A stretch of DNA of 53,124 nucleotides from Burkholderiaceae bacterium (GCA_023653025.1 JAMNXS010000013.1:1-53124), one strand, 5' to 3'; shown: positions 18,114 through 25,744, counted from the first letter of the stretch. The notes: generated by a model not told the origin, from the letters alone. Numbers and translations: made by a program.

Positions 18114-19109
18114 TCACATCCCCGACATCTCCATCCGTGCCAACGTGCTCATAAAATCTCCCAACCGCTCGCGCGCATTGCTCTTCAACCCGGCGACGAT
18201 GGAATTGCGGGTGATGATGCCGTTCTGGTCGCGCCCTTCATATAGATAGGCCGCCTGCCTGCCCGCGATGTTCAATGGCGCATTGGCGCGGGTCTCGCTG
18301 CGCGCGGCCGGGGTCAGCACGGTCAGGTAGAGGTCGTCGAGTGCGGCCGGGCCATGGTCTTTCAGGCGGGTGTCGCTGAAATAGCGGTCGACCAGGTCGA
18401 GTTGCTCGAGCACCGACAGGTTCAGTATCTCGCGCGGGTTCTTCGCATAGCCGGCGCTGGCCGCGCCGCGGTTGCCGCCGGCGCAGAACTGGATGATGCC
18501 GTGGCAGCTGCCGTTGGTCGCGCGCGGGTTCATGCCGTCGGACTCCATCAGCGTCATTTGCGCGAAGTCGTCGGGCGCAAACTGGTGGCGGCCGGCCAGC
18601 GACAGAATCTTGTCCTTGACCGCCGCCTGCTCAGCCGGCGACACATAGCCGCGGGCGACCGCGCGTGCCAGCGTGCGGTCGAGCACCGGCGTGGCCGCGT
18701 TCGCGCCACCGGCATCGAAACGCACGGCGATCACGTCGGTCTGGCGCAGCTTGAGCGCGGCCATCGTCGTCATCGGCGCCATGTTGATCGCCTGCCCGGG
18801 CTGGATGCGGTTGGCGTCGGCGATGCCGTTCTCGCGCGCGACCGAGCGCGCCATCTGCAGGATCTGCGACGGGCTGAACTGTTCGGCCACTTCGCCCAGC
18901 TGGCGGCGGGTCAGGCTCATCAGGGTGTCGCCGCGCTGCACGGTCACCATCTGCATGTCGGACTTCAAGCCGGCCAGCGCCTGCCGGAACGATACCGGCG
19001 CGGACGCCGTCCGTTCACGTTCTCGTTCGCGCACTCGCGCGGGCTCTGCGCGCGGCTGGTCGGGGGTGCCGGCGACATTCGGGTCGCCGCCGCGGGGAAG
19101 GATCTGCAT
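18114..19109 (-). CDS. LysM-like plus lytic transglycosylase (SLT) protein, candidate flagellar wall hydrolase
   Basis: This 331-aa product combines a LysM-like segment (MVTVQRGDTLMSLTRRQLGE to IQPGQAINM, about 54-110) with a C-terminal SLT fold. The transglycosylase signature is MESDGMNPRATNGSCHGIIQF; Glu189-Ser190 would be the catalytic ES pair. No Sec signal peptide is visible at the chosen start, MQILPRGGDP, which has AAGGA eight bases upstream. A longer reading to 19373 would cross the flgA gene and the promoters. A sigma-54 promoter lies upstream and flgA is divergent. Since FlgJ here lacks a hydrolase domain, I infer that this enzyme opens peptidoglycan for the rod. It could be exported by the flagellar apparatus, as FlgJ is. 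Confidence 0.8.
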   Translation of the reverse strand: MQILPRGGDPNVAGTPDQPRAEPARVRERERERTASAPVSFRQALAGLKSDMQMVTVQRGDTLMSLTRRQLGEVAEQFSPSQILQMARSVARENGIADANRIQPGQAINMAPMTTMAALKLRQTDVIAVRFDAGGANAATPVLDRTLARAVARGYVSPAEQAAVKDKILSLAGRHQFAPDDFAQMTLMESDGMNPRATNGSCHGIIQFCAGGNRGAASAGYAKNPREILNLSVLEQLDLVDRYFSDTRLKDHGPAALDDLYLTVLTPAARSETRANAPLNIAGRQAAYLYEGRDQNGIITRNSIVAGLKSNARERLGDFMSTLARMEMSGM

Positions 19110-19129
19110 GGCCTGGTCCTTGTTCGGGC

Positions 19130-19145
19130 TGGTACTGTTCTTGCA
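19130..19145 (+). promoter_or_regulatory. Sigma-54 promoter for flgA
   Basis: TGGTACTGTTCTTGCA matches TGGCACG-N4-TTGCA at the key GG and GC pairs (10 bases apart) and in the whole -12 block. It sits in the leader of the opposite transglycosylase gene, about 87 bases upstream of flgA. Confidence 0.75.
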
Positions 19146-19201
19146 CTGGTCTGTGCAACTGTCGGAACTCCCACAGGAGCGCCGACCGACACCAACGATG
19201 T

Positions 19202-19217
19202 AGCAAGCCGCATTCCA
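19202..19217 (-). promoter_or_regulatory. Sigma-54 promoter for the LysM-transglycosylase gene
   Basis: The minus strand reads TGGAATGCGGCTTGCT: TGG, G at position 7, exact 10-base GG-GC spacing and a consensus TTGCT block. It lies 15 bases upstream of the flgA start on the other strand, so the two divergent transcripts overlap by several tens of bases. Confidence 0.72.
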
Positions 19218-19231
19218 GAGAATTTGCCGAC

Positions 19232-19987
19232 ATGACGATGCTGCCTCACCTCCGACGACTCGCGCTGTCACTGCTGGCCGCGTGCGCCTGCGCGCAGGCC
19301 ACGACGCCGCAGGAAGCCATGACGGCCGCCCTTGCCGAGTGGGTGGCTGTGCAAAACGACACGACGCCGTCACAGGTGAAGACCGGCCCGCTCGACCCGC
19401 GCCTGCCGGTCCAGCCCTGCGCTGGCAGTTTCCAGTTCGACTATCCGTTCGTCAGCCGCGACAGCGTGCGCGTGCGCTGCACGAAGCCGGCCTGGCAGAT
19501 GTTCGTCAAGGTGGGGTTTGTCGGTTCTGGCACCCTGCCCTCGCCGGCCCCGGCGCCAGCGCGCAGCAACGCGCCGCCGGTCGCTGCCGCAGCGGCGGAA
19601 AACCGACAGGCGGTCGTGGTGGCGGCGGCCCAGCTCGCGCCGGGACAGCTGTTACAGCCGGAGTTGCTCAAGCTGGAGAAGCTGGATGCCGAAAAAGTAA
19701 GCAAGGCGCACCTGCTCGACGTGGCCGGTCTCGACGGCCATGAGGTGCTGCGGCCGATCCGCGCCGGCGAGCCTCTGCGCAGCTCCGACATCCGGCCGGC
19801 GACGCTGGTCAAAAAGGGCGAGCTGGTCAGCCTTTCTATCGGTTCGCCGGGCAGCTTCCTGATTACCGTGAAGCTGGAGGCGATGCAGGATGGCCGGCTG
19901 GGCGAGCAGATCCGTATGCGCAACCCGGATTCCGGGCGGACGCTGACGGGCACCGTGACCGGCCGCGGCGCAGTACGCGGCGGCTGA
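19232..19987 (+). CDS. flgA: Flagellar P-ring assembly chaperone FlgA
   Basis: FlgA is a periplasmic chaperone for FlgI polymerisation. The 251-aa product has a signal peptide (about 1-23, LRRLALSLLAACACAQA). A C-terminal SAF/FlgA domain follows: VVVAAAQLAPGQLLQPELL, GHEVLRPIRAGEPLRSSDIRPATLVKKGELVSL, and GRLGEQIRMRNPDSGRTLTGTVTGRGAV. All are characteristic. The start at 19232 has a weak ribosome site; ATG 19238 is an alternative. It lies divergent from the transglycosylase and upstream of flgM, a usual flgA-flgM-flgN order. Confidence 0.93.
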   Translation: MTMLPHLRRLALSLLAACACAQATTPQEAMTAALAEWVAVQNDTTPSQVKTGPLDPRLPVQPCAGSFQFDYPFVSRDSVRVRCTKPAWQMFVKVGFVGSGTLPSPAPAPARSNAPPVAAAAAENRQAVVVAAAQLAPGQLLQPELLKLEKLDAEKVSKAHLLDVAGLDGHEVLRPIRAGEPLRSSDIRPATLVKKGELVSLSIGSPGSFLITVKLEAMQDGRLGEQIRMRNPDSGRTLTGTVTGRGAVRGG

Positions 19988-20038
19988 GGGCTGCAGACAG
20001 ATGCCGGAACGGCAACGAAAAAATTTTCGGCAAAGCGC

Positions 20039-20065
20039 TCAAGTTCGCTTCAGCCGAGCCGATAC
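20039..20065 (+). promoter_or_regulatory. FliA (sigma-28) promoter for flgM-flgN
   Basis: TCAAGTTC, an 11-base spacer, then GCCGATAC, 48 bases upstream of the flgM start. This would give the familiar loop in which FliA drives its own anti-sigma factor. Confidence 0.82.
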
Positions 20066-20113
20066 TCGATGTGACAGGAATAAAAGGCCGTTGGCCGAAA
20101 GCGAGAAAACATC

Positions 20114-20428
20114 ATGAGCAATCCGATCTCTGGCGTGTTTGGCGGCAGCCCGTCGCTGGACAAGGCGGCACTGGAAAAAGCCAAGCGGCAGGCGCTCGAG
20201 CGCCCGCTCGACGGCCAGTCCGAGCCGGGTAAGACCGCGGCGGCCCGCCCCGCGCCGCGCGCCGACGAACTGCTGCTGTCGCCGATCGCCAAGCGCGCGA
20301 TGGCCGAGCCGGCCTTCGACCGCGACAAGGTCGAGGCGATCAAGCAGGCACTGCGCGACGGGACGTATCCGATGGATGCCCGCCGCATCGCCGAGAGCTT
20401 TGCGTCGATGGAAAAACTGATCGGCTGA
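20114..20428 (+). CDS. flgM: Anti-sigma-28 factor FlgM
   Basis: FlgM binds FliA until it is exported through the finished hook, so late genes wait for assembly. The 104-aa product has a flexible, Ala/Pro-rich N-terminal half. The FlgM C-terminal domain is ADELLLSPIAKRAMAEPAFDRDKVEAIKQALRDGTYPMDARRIAESFASMEKLI. Length is normal. It is followed 13 bases later by flgN. Confidence 0.93.
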   Translation: MSNPISGVFGGSPSLDKAALEKAKRQALERPLDGQSEPGKTAAARPAPRADELLLSPIAKRAMAEPAFDRDKVEAIKQALRDGTYPMDARRIAESFASMEKLIG

Positions 20429-20441
20429 TGGTCGTCGCCCG

Positions 20442-20903
20442 ATGCTGACCCTCTCTTCCGCGCCAAGCACCGAGTCTGGCGCCGTGCAGACCGCCGTGAC
20501 AGCGGCCGCCAGCCCCGAGCTGGCGTCGGCGCTCGAGCACGGCGACGCGCTCAGGCATCTGCTGGAGCAGGAATTCGAGGCGCTGCGCGTGCAGGACCTC
20601 GACCGCTTCGAGTCGCTGCAGCCGGAAAAACTGAAGATTTTCGAGACCCTGACCTGGCTGACCGGCGTCGGCACCGACACCGACCGGCTGTCCCAGCCGG
20701 GCTGGGACGGTTTCCGCCGCCAGATCGCCGAGTGCCGCGACCTGCACCGTCGCAACGAGGTGCTCATCAGCCGCAAGCTCGACGCCATCCGCGGCACCCT
20801 GCATACGCTGCGCGGCAGCGACCCGACAGCCAGCGTCGAGGTATACGACCGCCTCGGCCGCATGTCGCGGCTGCGTGGCGGGCGGGGGTATGAGGAGGCT
20901 TGA
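20442..20903 (+). CDS. flgN: Export chaperone FlgN
   Basis: FlgN is the cytoplasmic chaperone for FlgK and FlgL. The 153-aa product is largely helical. Its central stretch ALEHGDALRHLLEQEFEALRVQDLDRFESLQPEKLKIFETL and later CRDLHRRNEVLISRKLDAIRGTLHTLRG fit the FlgN family. Family sequence conservation is low, so context (directly after flgM) carries much of the assignment. Its client FlgK is unusually large here. Confidence 0.85.
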   Translation: MLTLSSAPSTESGAVQTAVTAAASPELASALEHGDALRHLLEQEFEALRVQDLDRFESLQPEKLKIFETLTWLTGVGTDTDRLSQPGWDGFRRQIAECRDLHRRNEVLISRKLDAIRGTLHTLRGSDPTASVEVYDRLGRMSRLRGGRGYEEA

Positions 20904-20925
20904 GGCGGGGTGTGGTGGCTTGCGG

Positions 20926-21315
20926 CGGATTTCGCTGCGCTCTATCCGCCCTACGACTTGCTGAGACACCTGAATATTCCGTAGGGCGGATAGAGCGTAG
21001 CGAAATCCGCCAAACAGACCATCGACGATAACCAAGCCCGAATACCCCGCAGGGCCGTAGGGCGGATAGAGCGTAGCGAAATCCGCCAAACAGACCATCG
21101 ACGATAACCAAGCCCGAATACCCCGCAGGGCCGTAGGGCGGATAGAGCGTAGCGAAATCCGCCAAACAGACCCTCGACGATAACCAAGCCCGGATACTCC
21201 GCAGGGCCGTAGGGCGGATAGAGCGTAGCGAAATCCGCCAAACAGACCATCGACGATAACCGAGCCCGGATACCCCGCAGGGCCGTAGGGCGGGTAGAGC
21301 GCAGCGAAACCCGCC
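20926..21315. repeat. Tandem array of 76-bp REP-like units between convergent flgN and FlhX genes
   Basis: This fills the 428-base gap at 20904-21331. Five direct copies of the core CCGTAGGGCGGATAGAGCGT begin at 20979, 21055, 21131, 21207 and 21283, spaced exactly 76 bases apart. An inverted copy stands at 20926-20956. The spacer (CAAACAGACCATCGACGATA) differs from that of the 82-base array at 11009-11515, so each array grew locally. The last copy has the compensated GGCGGGT/ACCCGCC change. Being between convergent genes, it may also stop transcription from both sides. Confidence 0.9.
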
Positions 21316-21331
21316 GTGCATTCCGACTCCC

Positions 21332-21604
21332 TTACCCCTTCTCATCCCCCGGCTTCATCCCCCGCAGCCAATACGCCCAAGACAGCACCACCGCCACCGC
21401 GACATACAGATCGCGCGGTATCTCCTGCTCGAGGTCGAGCCGCGACAGGGCCGCGACCAGGGCCTTGTCCTCGGTGACGTAGACGCCCTGCCGGCGCGCC
21501 TCGGCGATGATGGCGTCGGCCAGTTCGTCGCTGCCTTTCGCGCTGACGACCGGCGCCTCGCGCTGCCCGTATTCGAGCGCCACGGCTTGGCGCCGGCGCT
21601 TCAT
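21332..21604 (-). CDS. FlhB C-terminal-domain-like protein (FlhX/EscU type)
   Basis: The 90-aa product matches the cytoplasmic domain of the export switch FlhB after its autocleavage site: VVSAKGSDELADAIIAEARRQGVYVTEDKALVAALSRLDLEQEIPRDLYVAVAVVLSWAYWL. It has no membrane part and no NPTH site. FlhX-type proteins can partly stand in for the FlhB C-terminal fragment in other bacteria. It overlaps the preceding FliK-like gene by four bases (ATGA). A FliK-like partner next to an FlhB-like domain suggests a second substrate-specificity module. Confidence 0.85.
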   Translation of the reverse strand: MKRRRQAVALEYGQREAPVVSAKGSDELADAIIAEARRQGVYVTEDKALVAALSRLDLEQEIPRDLYVAVAVVLSWAYWLRGMKPGDEKG

Positions 21605-22698
21605 GCGCGCACGTCCAGCAATGCGCCCGGCGGCGCCCAGCTATCGGGCAGGCTGGGACGGGCGGCGTGGAAGATGCGGAACGAGTCCATCGTCAGCCCG
21701 GCCACCGACAGCCGCTGCCCGAGCCCGTCCGCGTGCCGGCGCGCGAGCCGCACCACGCTCTCCCTCAGCGCCCACATCATCAGTTCGACATGGGCGGCGC
21801 GGGTGACCGAGGTCTTGAGCCAGATCTCGCCCAGCACGTCGTTGATGGTGTGAATGTCGACCGAGAACGGCGGCGCCTCCTGGCCGGGACGGCGCGGCGG
21901 GCGGAAGAACCGGAGGCTGACCGGATTCCCGTCCCGGAACGGCAGCACCATCGAGAACGACAGTTCGCCGCGCGCCTGCGCGGCCAGCGATTCGACCTGC
22001 GCCGACTCGATGTCGTCGATGGCGCGCTTGAGCGATTCCACCGCGCCGGCCTCGCGCTCGCCGAGCGAGCGGATTAGCCGCCGTAGCAGCGACTTGGTGT
22101 CGCCGCCCGGCGCGGACTGGCCGCGCGCGAGCAGCGCCTCGAGCCAGAAACCGGACGACATGACGGCCGCCTGCAGCGCCGCCGGCGTGAGCCCGCGCAT
22201 CGACAGCTGCAGCCCCTGCAGCAACGCGCCGAGTTCCGGGTTGGCGGCGGACTGCACGAGGCCGGCGGCCTGGGCCGGCTGGAACAGCTGCATCAGCAGC
22301 GGCGATGTCGGCGGTCGCAGCGACAGCGCGAGCAGCCGCGACATGCCGGGCGGCAGCGCCTCGTCGGCTGCCGGCAGCGCCGCGGCCGCCGCCGGCTGCG
22401 CCGTGGCGGGATCGACCGGCTTCAGGGTCCAGCCGCCGGCGCCTTGCAGCGCGCGCAGCCAGACGGTGTCGCCCGGACGGAAACGCAGGCCCGGCGGCAA
22501 GTCGAGCAGGCGGCCGTTCAGCAGCAGCTTCAGGGATTCGGCACGCGCCTCGACCGTGGCCTGGATGATCTGGCCGTCGCGCAGCCGCAGCTGCTGCGCG
22601 ATCGGCGCGGCCAGCGGCAGCGGCCGGCCTTCGAGGTAAAAAGGATTCAGACGGCCCGGCAGGGCCGTCTGCTCAACGCCTTGCAGCAGCGGGTTCAC
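21601..22698 (-). CDS. Second FliK-like hook-length control domain protein
   Basis: The 365-aa product carries a C-terminal region with FliK/Flg_hook character: GELSFSMVLPFRDGNPVSLRFF, then DIHTINDVLGEIWLKTSVTRAAHVELMMWALRESVVRLARRHADGLGQRLSVAGLTMDSFRI. An RNA/OB-like RDGQIIQATVEARAESLKLLLNGRLLDLPP segment lies near the N-terminus. A standard fliK stands separately at 32558. This copy is coupled to the FlhX gene and belongs to the flgP-like operon. Weak sequence identity to FliK is usual for this class; the role is inferred from domain and context. Confidence 0.75.
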   Translation of the reverse strand: MNPLLQGVEQTALPGRLNPFYLEGRPLPLAAPIAQQLRLRDGQIIQATVEARAESLKLLLNGRLLDLPPGLRFRPGDTVWLRALQGAGGWTLKPVDPATAQPAAAAALPAADEALPPGMSRLLALSLRPPTSPLLMQLFQPAQAAGLVQSAANPELGALLQGLQLSMRGLTPAALQAAVMSSGFWLEALLARGQSAPGGDTKSLLRRLIRSLGEREAGAVESLKRAIDDIESAQVESLAAQARGELSFSMVLPFRDGNPVSLRFFRPPRRPGQEAPPFSVDIHTINDVLGEIWLKTSVTRAAHVELMMWALRESVVRLARRHADGLGQRLSVAGLTMDSFRIFHAARPSLPDSWAPPGALLDVRA

Positions 22699-22737
22699 GC
22701 CCGGCGCCGTCGGCAGGTCGGATCCGGACGCGCCGGC

Positions 22738-23670
22738 TTAGGGGTAGCGCACCCAGCGTTTCTTTTCTTCCGGCGCCACCTCGGCCACCGGCGCGGCCGG
22801 CAAGTCGGGCGCGAGGCGCGGGATCGCGATCGGCGGGTTCTGGTCGCTGGTGGTCGCCGGCGCGGACGGCGCGACCACCGGGGCGGCCTGATACAGCTCG
22901 GACGGCTTGGCCTTGGCCGGCTCGGCCGGCGCTGCCGGCGGCGCTGCATCGCCCAGCACGACCTGGCGCATGACGGCCGCATCCGGCACGTTCAGCGTCG
23001 AGCCGGCCTTGAGCTTCATTGCCTTTACTGCCGCCAGCAGTTGCGGATTGGCGCGCGCAAAAGCCTCGCGCATCACCTCCAGCGAAAACGGGCTGGCGGG
23101 CATGGTCTTGCGGATGACCGCATCGAGATTCTCGCCGGCCTTGACCTGGTAGGCGGCGGCCGGTGCGTTGCGGTCCAGCGACTCGCGGGCCAGCGCGGCC
23201 AGCGCCGGATCGGTGACGGGGACGGGCGCGGCTGCCTGGCGACGCTTCTTCATCGCGGGCTTGTCGTGCGCGGGCTGGTAGGCAGCCACGGCCGCCTTGT
23301 CGGCACTCTTGTCTGCCGGCTTGTCGCCACCCTTCTCGGCACCCTTGTCGCCGCCCTTCTCGGCCATCTTGTCGCCGCCCTTCTCGGCGACCTTGTCGGC
23401 TGGCTTGGCGGCGCCGGGCTCATCGAATTTCTTCAGCTCGGCTTTTGGCGCGAAGGCTTTCGGCTGCGCGTTCTTCGGGTAGGGCTTGGACGGCAGGTCG
23501 GGCTCGGCGGGGGCGTCGGCCTTGGCTTCCTTGCCGTCCTTCGCGTCTTTCTTGTCGTCGGCCTTCTCTTCTTTCTTGGCGTCGGCTTTCGGCGCGTCGG
23601 CGGCGAGCGCGACGCCGCCGCACATCAGCGCGAGCACGGCGATCAGCAACGGGCGTTGGGCGAATGTCAT
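22738..23670 (-). CDS. Secreted FimV/LysM-like protein with Lys-Asp-rich repeats
   Basis: The 310-aa product has a signal peptide (MTFAQRPLLIAVLALMCGGVALA). A charged Ala/Lys/Asp-rich stretch follows with repeated EKGGDK units (about 95-115). The folded segment YQVKAGENLDAVIRKTMPASPFSLEVMREAFARANPQLL plus LKAGSTLNVP resembles the LysM region of FimV-family proteins. The C-terminus is Pro-rich. GAGAGG lies just before the start. It sits between the FlgT-like and second FliK-like genes. FimV/HubP proteins organise cell poles, but this one has no membrane segment. Its function is unknown; a periplasmic wall-binding part of the flagellar base is possible. Confidence 0.65.
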   Translation of the reverse strand: MTFAQRPLLIAVLALMCGGVALAADAPKADAKKEEKADDKKDAKDGKEAKADAPAEPDLPSKPYPKNAQPKAFAPKAELKKFDEPGAAKPADKVAEKGGDKMAEKGGDKGAEKGGDKPADKSADKAAVAAYQPAHDKPAMKKRRQAAAPVPVTDPALAALARESLDRNAPAAAYQVKAGENLDAVIRKTMPASPFSLEVMREAFARANPQLLAAVKAMKLKAGSTLNVPDAAVMRQVVLGDAAPPAAPAEPAKAKPSELYQAAPVVAPSAPATTSDQNPPIAIPRLAPDLPAAPVAEVAPEEKKRWVRYP

Positions 23671-23691
23671 GATCCTCTCCGGGGGTAGACG

Positions 23692-24852
23692 TCAGAAGGG
23701 GGTGGCGACCCAGTCGCCCGAACGGGCGAGCTGCGCGGGTCCGGCCAGCTTGCGCACCACGGCGCGGCCGGGGCCGACGCTGGTCACCTCGACCAGCGCC
23801 AGATGCTCGCCGCTGTCGGGTTCGAGAATGCGCGCGGGCACCTGTTCGCGGTTCATCATCAGCAGCTGGTCGCCGACCGCCAGGCCTGCCGCCTGGCCGC
23901 CATTGATGACCCAGCCCTGGGGCGTGGACTGCACCACGTTGAATGCCTGCGGCCGGCAGCCGAAGTCGGCGTCGAGCCGCTGCTGCCAGCGCGCGACGAC
24001 CTCGTCCAGTTCGGCCAGCAGGCCGACCGGCAGCGGCTGCGAGGTGGTCGTGATCTCGCGCTCGGGGAAGAACAGCGGCACCGCGTCCTGCCACAGCAGG
24101 CGGCGGTTCTGGCGTTCGACCACGGTCAGGCGCAATACGAAGGCCACCGGCGCCGAGCGCTTCGGCTCATCGAGCAGGTAGTCCTTGGCCGCCTTCAGCG
24201 ACTGCCGCACCTGCTCGCCGGCGCGGGCTTTCGGGCGCACCGGCTCGATGCCGAGTGCGCCGGCCGGCAGCAACTCGATCGTCATCTGGTAAGGCGCGAC
24301 ATCGGGCACGAAGCCGGTCAGCGCCGCGTCGTACATCGACTGGGACGGCGGCTGGCTGGCGGCCAGCAGCCACTTGCGCCCGGCGTGGGCCTGGGCGGCG
24401 AAGCGGGCGCGCGCCTGCTCGGCGAAGGCCCGCCACCAGCTGCGGTCGGCGCCGCTGGCGGCAATGCCGAGCACGGCGTCGAGGGTCGCCTCGCGCCGGT
24501 AGCGCTGCTGGTTGGCCTGGCAGATTTCGGCGTCCGGCGTCGCGCCGCGACCCTCGGCGACGATGGCGGCCGATACGCCGTCCTCGACCGTCAGGTAGTT
24601 CAGCACGCGCACGTTGCGCAGCTTCATGTCGGAAGTGATCCGGGTGTTCTCGTGCAGCTTGCCGCTGCTGTCGATCCAGGCCGCGTTGCGCACGCGGGTC
24701 TGCCCTTCCATCGCCGCGCCGACCAGCGCATGCTGCAGCGCCTCGAGGCGTTTTTTCGGCTCGGTGGGCAGCGTGGTGTCGGCCGGAAAGGCCGACGTTA
24801 CCGCGCCAGCCAGCGGCAGGGCCAGCAACAGGGAGGTCAGGCGCGCGCGCAT
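23692..24852 (-). CDS. flgT: FlgT-like periplasmic flagellar ring protein
   Basis: FlgT builds the H ring around the LP ring of polar flagella in Vibrio. The 386-aa product begins with a signal peptide (LTSLLLALPLAGAVTSAFPA). An N-terminal domain with MKLRNVRVLNYLTVEDG and a middle beta domain (FVLRLTVVERQNRRLLWQDAVPLFF) follow. The C-terminal domain QAFNVVQSTPQGWVINGGQAAGLAVGDQLLMMNRE to VEVTSVGPGRAVVRKL matches the SH3-like end of FlgT. It follows the FlgP-like gene by 22 bases. The homology is recognised by eye, not by search. TPR-type or unrelated periplasmic proteins are less likely. Confidence 0.65.
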   Translation of the reverse strand: MRARLTSLLLALPLAGAVTSAFPADTTLPTEPKKRLEALQHALVGAAMEGQTRVRNAAWIDSSGKLHENTRITSDMKLRNVRVLNYLTVEDGVSAAIVAEGRGATPDAEICQANQQRYRREATLDAVLGIAASGADRSWWRAFAEQARARFAAQAHAGRKWLLAASQPPSQSMYDAALTGFVPDVAPYQMTIELLPAGALGIEPVRPKARAGEQVRQSLKAAKDYLLDEPKRSAPVAFVLRLTVVERQNRRLLWQDAVPLFFPEREITTTSQPLPVGLLAELDEVVARWQQRLDADFGCRPQAFNVVQSTPQGWVINGGQAAGLAVGDQLLMMNREQVPARILEPDSGEHLALVEVTSVGPGRAVVRKLAGPAQLARSGDWVATPF

Positions 24853-24874
24853 GATCGGGGCTCCGGATCGCGGA

Positions 24875-25492
24875 TTACTTGTGGCGTGCGGCCAGCTGCG
24901 CGAGGTACAGCACGCGCAGGTCGTTGACGACGCGGCCGTCGAGCGACAGCGTGGTCTCGTAAGTGTCGTCGCCGATCGGCGTGATCGACTCCAGCACCGC
25001 GCCGTAGATGATGCCCTGCACGCGGGTGCGGAAGGTATCGCTGGTGATCATCATCTCGGCGACCGTGGTGGTGGCGTCGAGCTGCTGGCCGTAGACCTGT
25101 TCGGTCAGGGCGCGGTAGGCGTCGAGCTTGGATGCGCGGATCGCCATCAGGCGCTGCTGGGCCGGGTTCTTGTGGTTCTGGGTGCTGATGACCGCATAAC
25201 CGGTGGCGCGAATGGTCGCCGCACGTTCGGCCATCGGCGTGATCATGCTGACCGCGTCCTCGCGGGCGGCGGGCCTCGCTTCGGCCTTGGCTTCGGGCGC
25301 CCTGACCTCGGACTTGACTTCGGCCCTGACTTCGGGTGCCTTCGGTTCCGGCAGCGGCACCGGCTTCACCTCGGCCGCTTTGGCCTCGGCCTTGGCCGAA
25401 GCGTTATCGGCGACGGCGACGGTCGGGACCGCCTGGCAAGCCGTCATCAGCAGTGCCAGTGTCAGCGTTGAGCATTTGGACATCTTGTTCAT
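24875..25492 (-). CDS. flgP: FlgP/LPP20-like flagellar lipoprotein
   Basis: FlgP is an outer-membrane lipoprotein that forms the basal disk or outer H ring in Vibrio and Campylobacter. The 205-aa product has a lipobox LLMTAC with Cys at about 19. An Ala/Glu/Lys/Pro linker follows, then an LPP20-like domain: ATGYAVISTQNHKNPAQQRLMAIRASKLDAYRALTEQVYGQQLDATTTVAEMM to VQGIIYGAVLESI. A purine-rich AGGGGTG precedes the start. It heads the operon flgP-flgT-FimV-like-FliK2-FlhX, driven by a sigma-54 site at 25704. Identification rests on the conserved RASKLDAYRAL-type motif and the FlgT neighbour. Confidence 0.65.
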   Translation of the reverse strand: MNKMSKCSTLTLALLMTACQAVPTVAVADNASAKAEAKAAEVKPVPLPEPKAPEVRAEVKSEVRAPEAKAEARPAAREDAVSMITPMAERAATIRATGYAVISTQNHKNPAQQRLMAIRASKLDAYRALTEQVYGQQLDATTTVAEMMITSDTFRTRVQGIIYGAVLESITPIGDDTYETTLSLDGRVVNDLRVLYLAQLAARHK

Positions 25493-25621
25493 GAATCACC
25501 CCTTGTCTGTTCGGCTGCCGCCGATGGTCTGACGCGGACTCCGGGACTGCTTTCCGGCAAGATCTGACCGGATGATGCCCGAGTCAGCCCCTGTTTTCAC
25601 CGCCTGACAAATTATTAACAT

Positions 25622-25636
25622 GAGGCAATAAGCCTC
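25622..25636. other. Small hairpin in the flgP-flhA divergent region
   Basis: GAGGC-AATAA-GCCTC is a perfect five-base inverted repeat in the 343-base divergent region 25493-25835. It could form in the leader of the flgP-like transcript. Role unknown; the region otherwise holds two sigma-54 promoters and no gene. Confidence 0.35.
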
Positions 25637-25703
25637 TGTTCCACCGGGTAATCGGCAGGGGGCCGGGGTTCTTTAATGGGCGGGCATGAATGCTTGCTGG
25701 AAA

Positions 25704-25719
25704 AGCAAGTTGGAATCCA
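25704..25719 (-). promoter_or_regulatory. Sigma-54 promoter for the flgP-flgT-like operon
   Basis: The minus strand reads TGGATTCCAACTTGCT: GG-N10-GC spacing is exact and the -12 block is consensus, while the CACG part of the -24 block is not conserved. It gives a leader of about 200 bases. Confidence 0.6.
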
Positions 25720-25744
25720 CGGCCCTTCCCGTTGCCCCGGCCGA

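Noticed and set aside
18114-19373. A longer start for the LysM-transglycosylase (419 aa)
   Set aside because: It would overlap the flgA coding region and both sigma-54 promoters; the extra residues show no signal peptide. ATG 19109 has a good ribosome site.
20767-21345. Open frames with repeated FRCALSALR / FATLYPPYG segments that could look like a repeat protein
   Set aside because: They are translations of the REP-like DNA repeats. The same peptides appear at every REP array in several frames, and there is no independent start or ribosome site.
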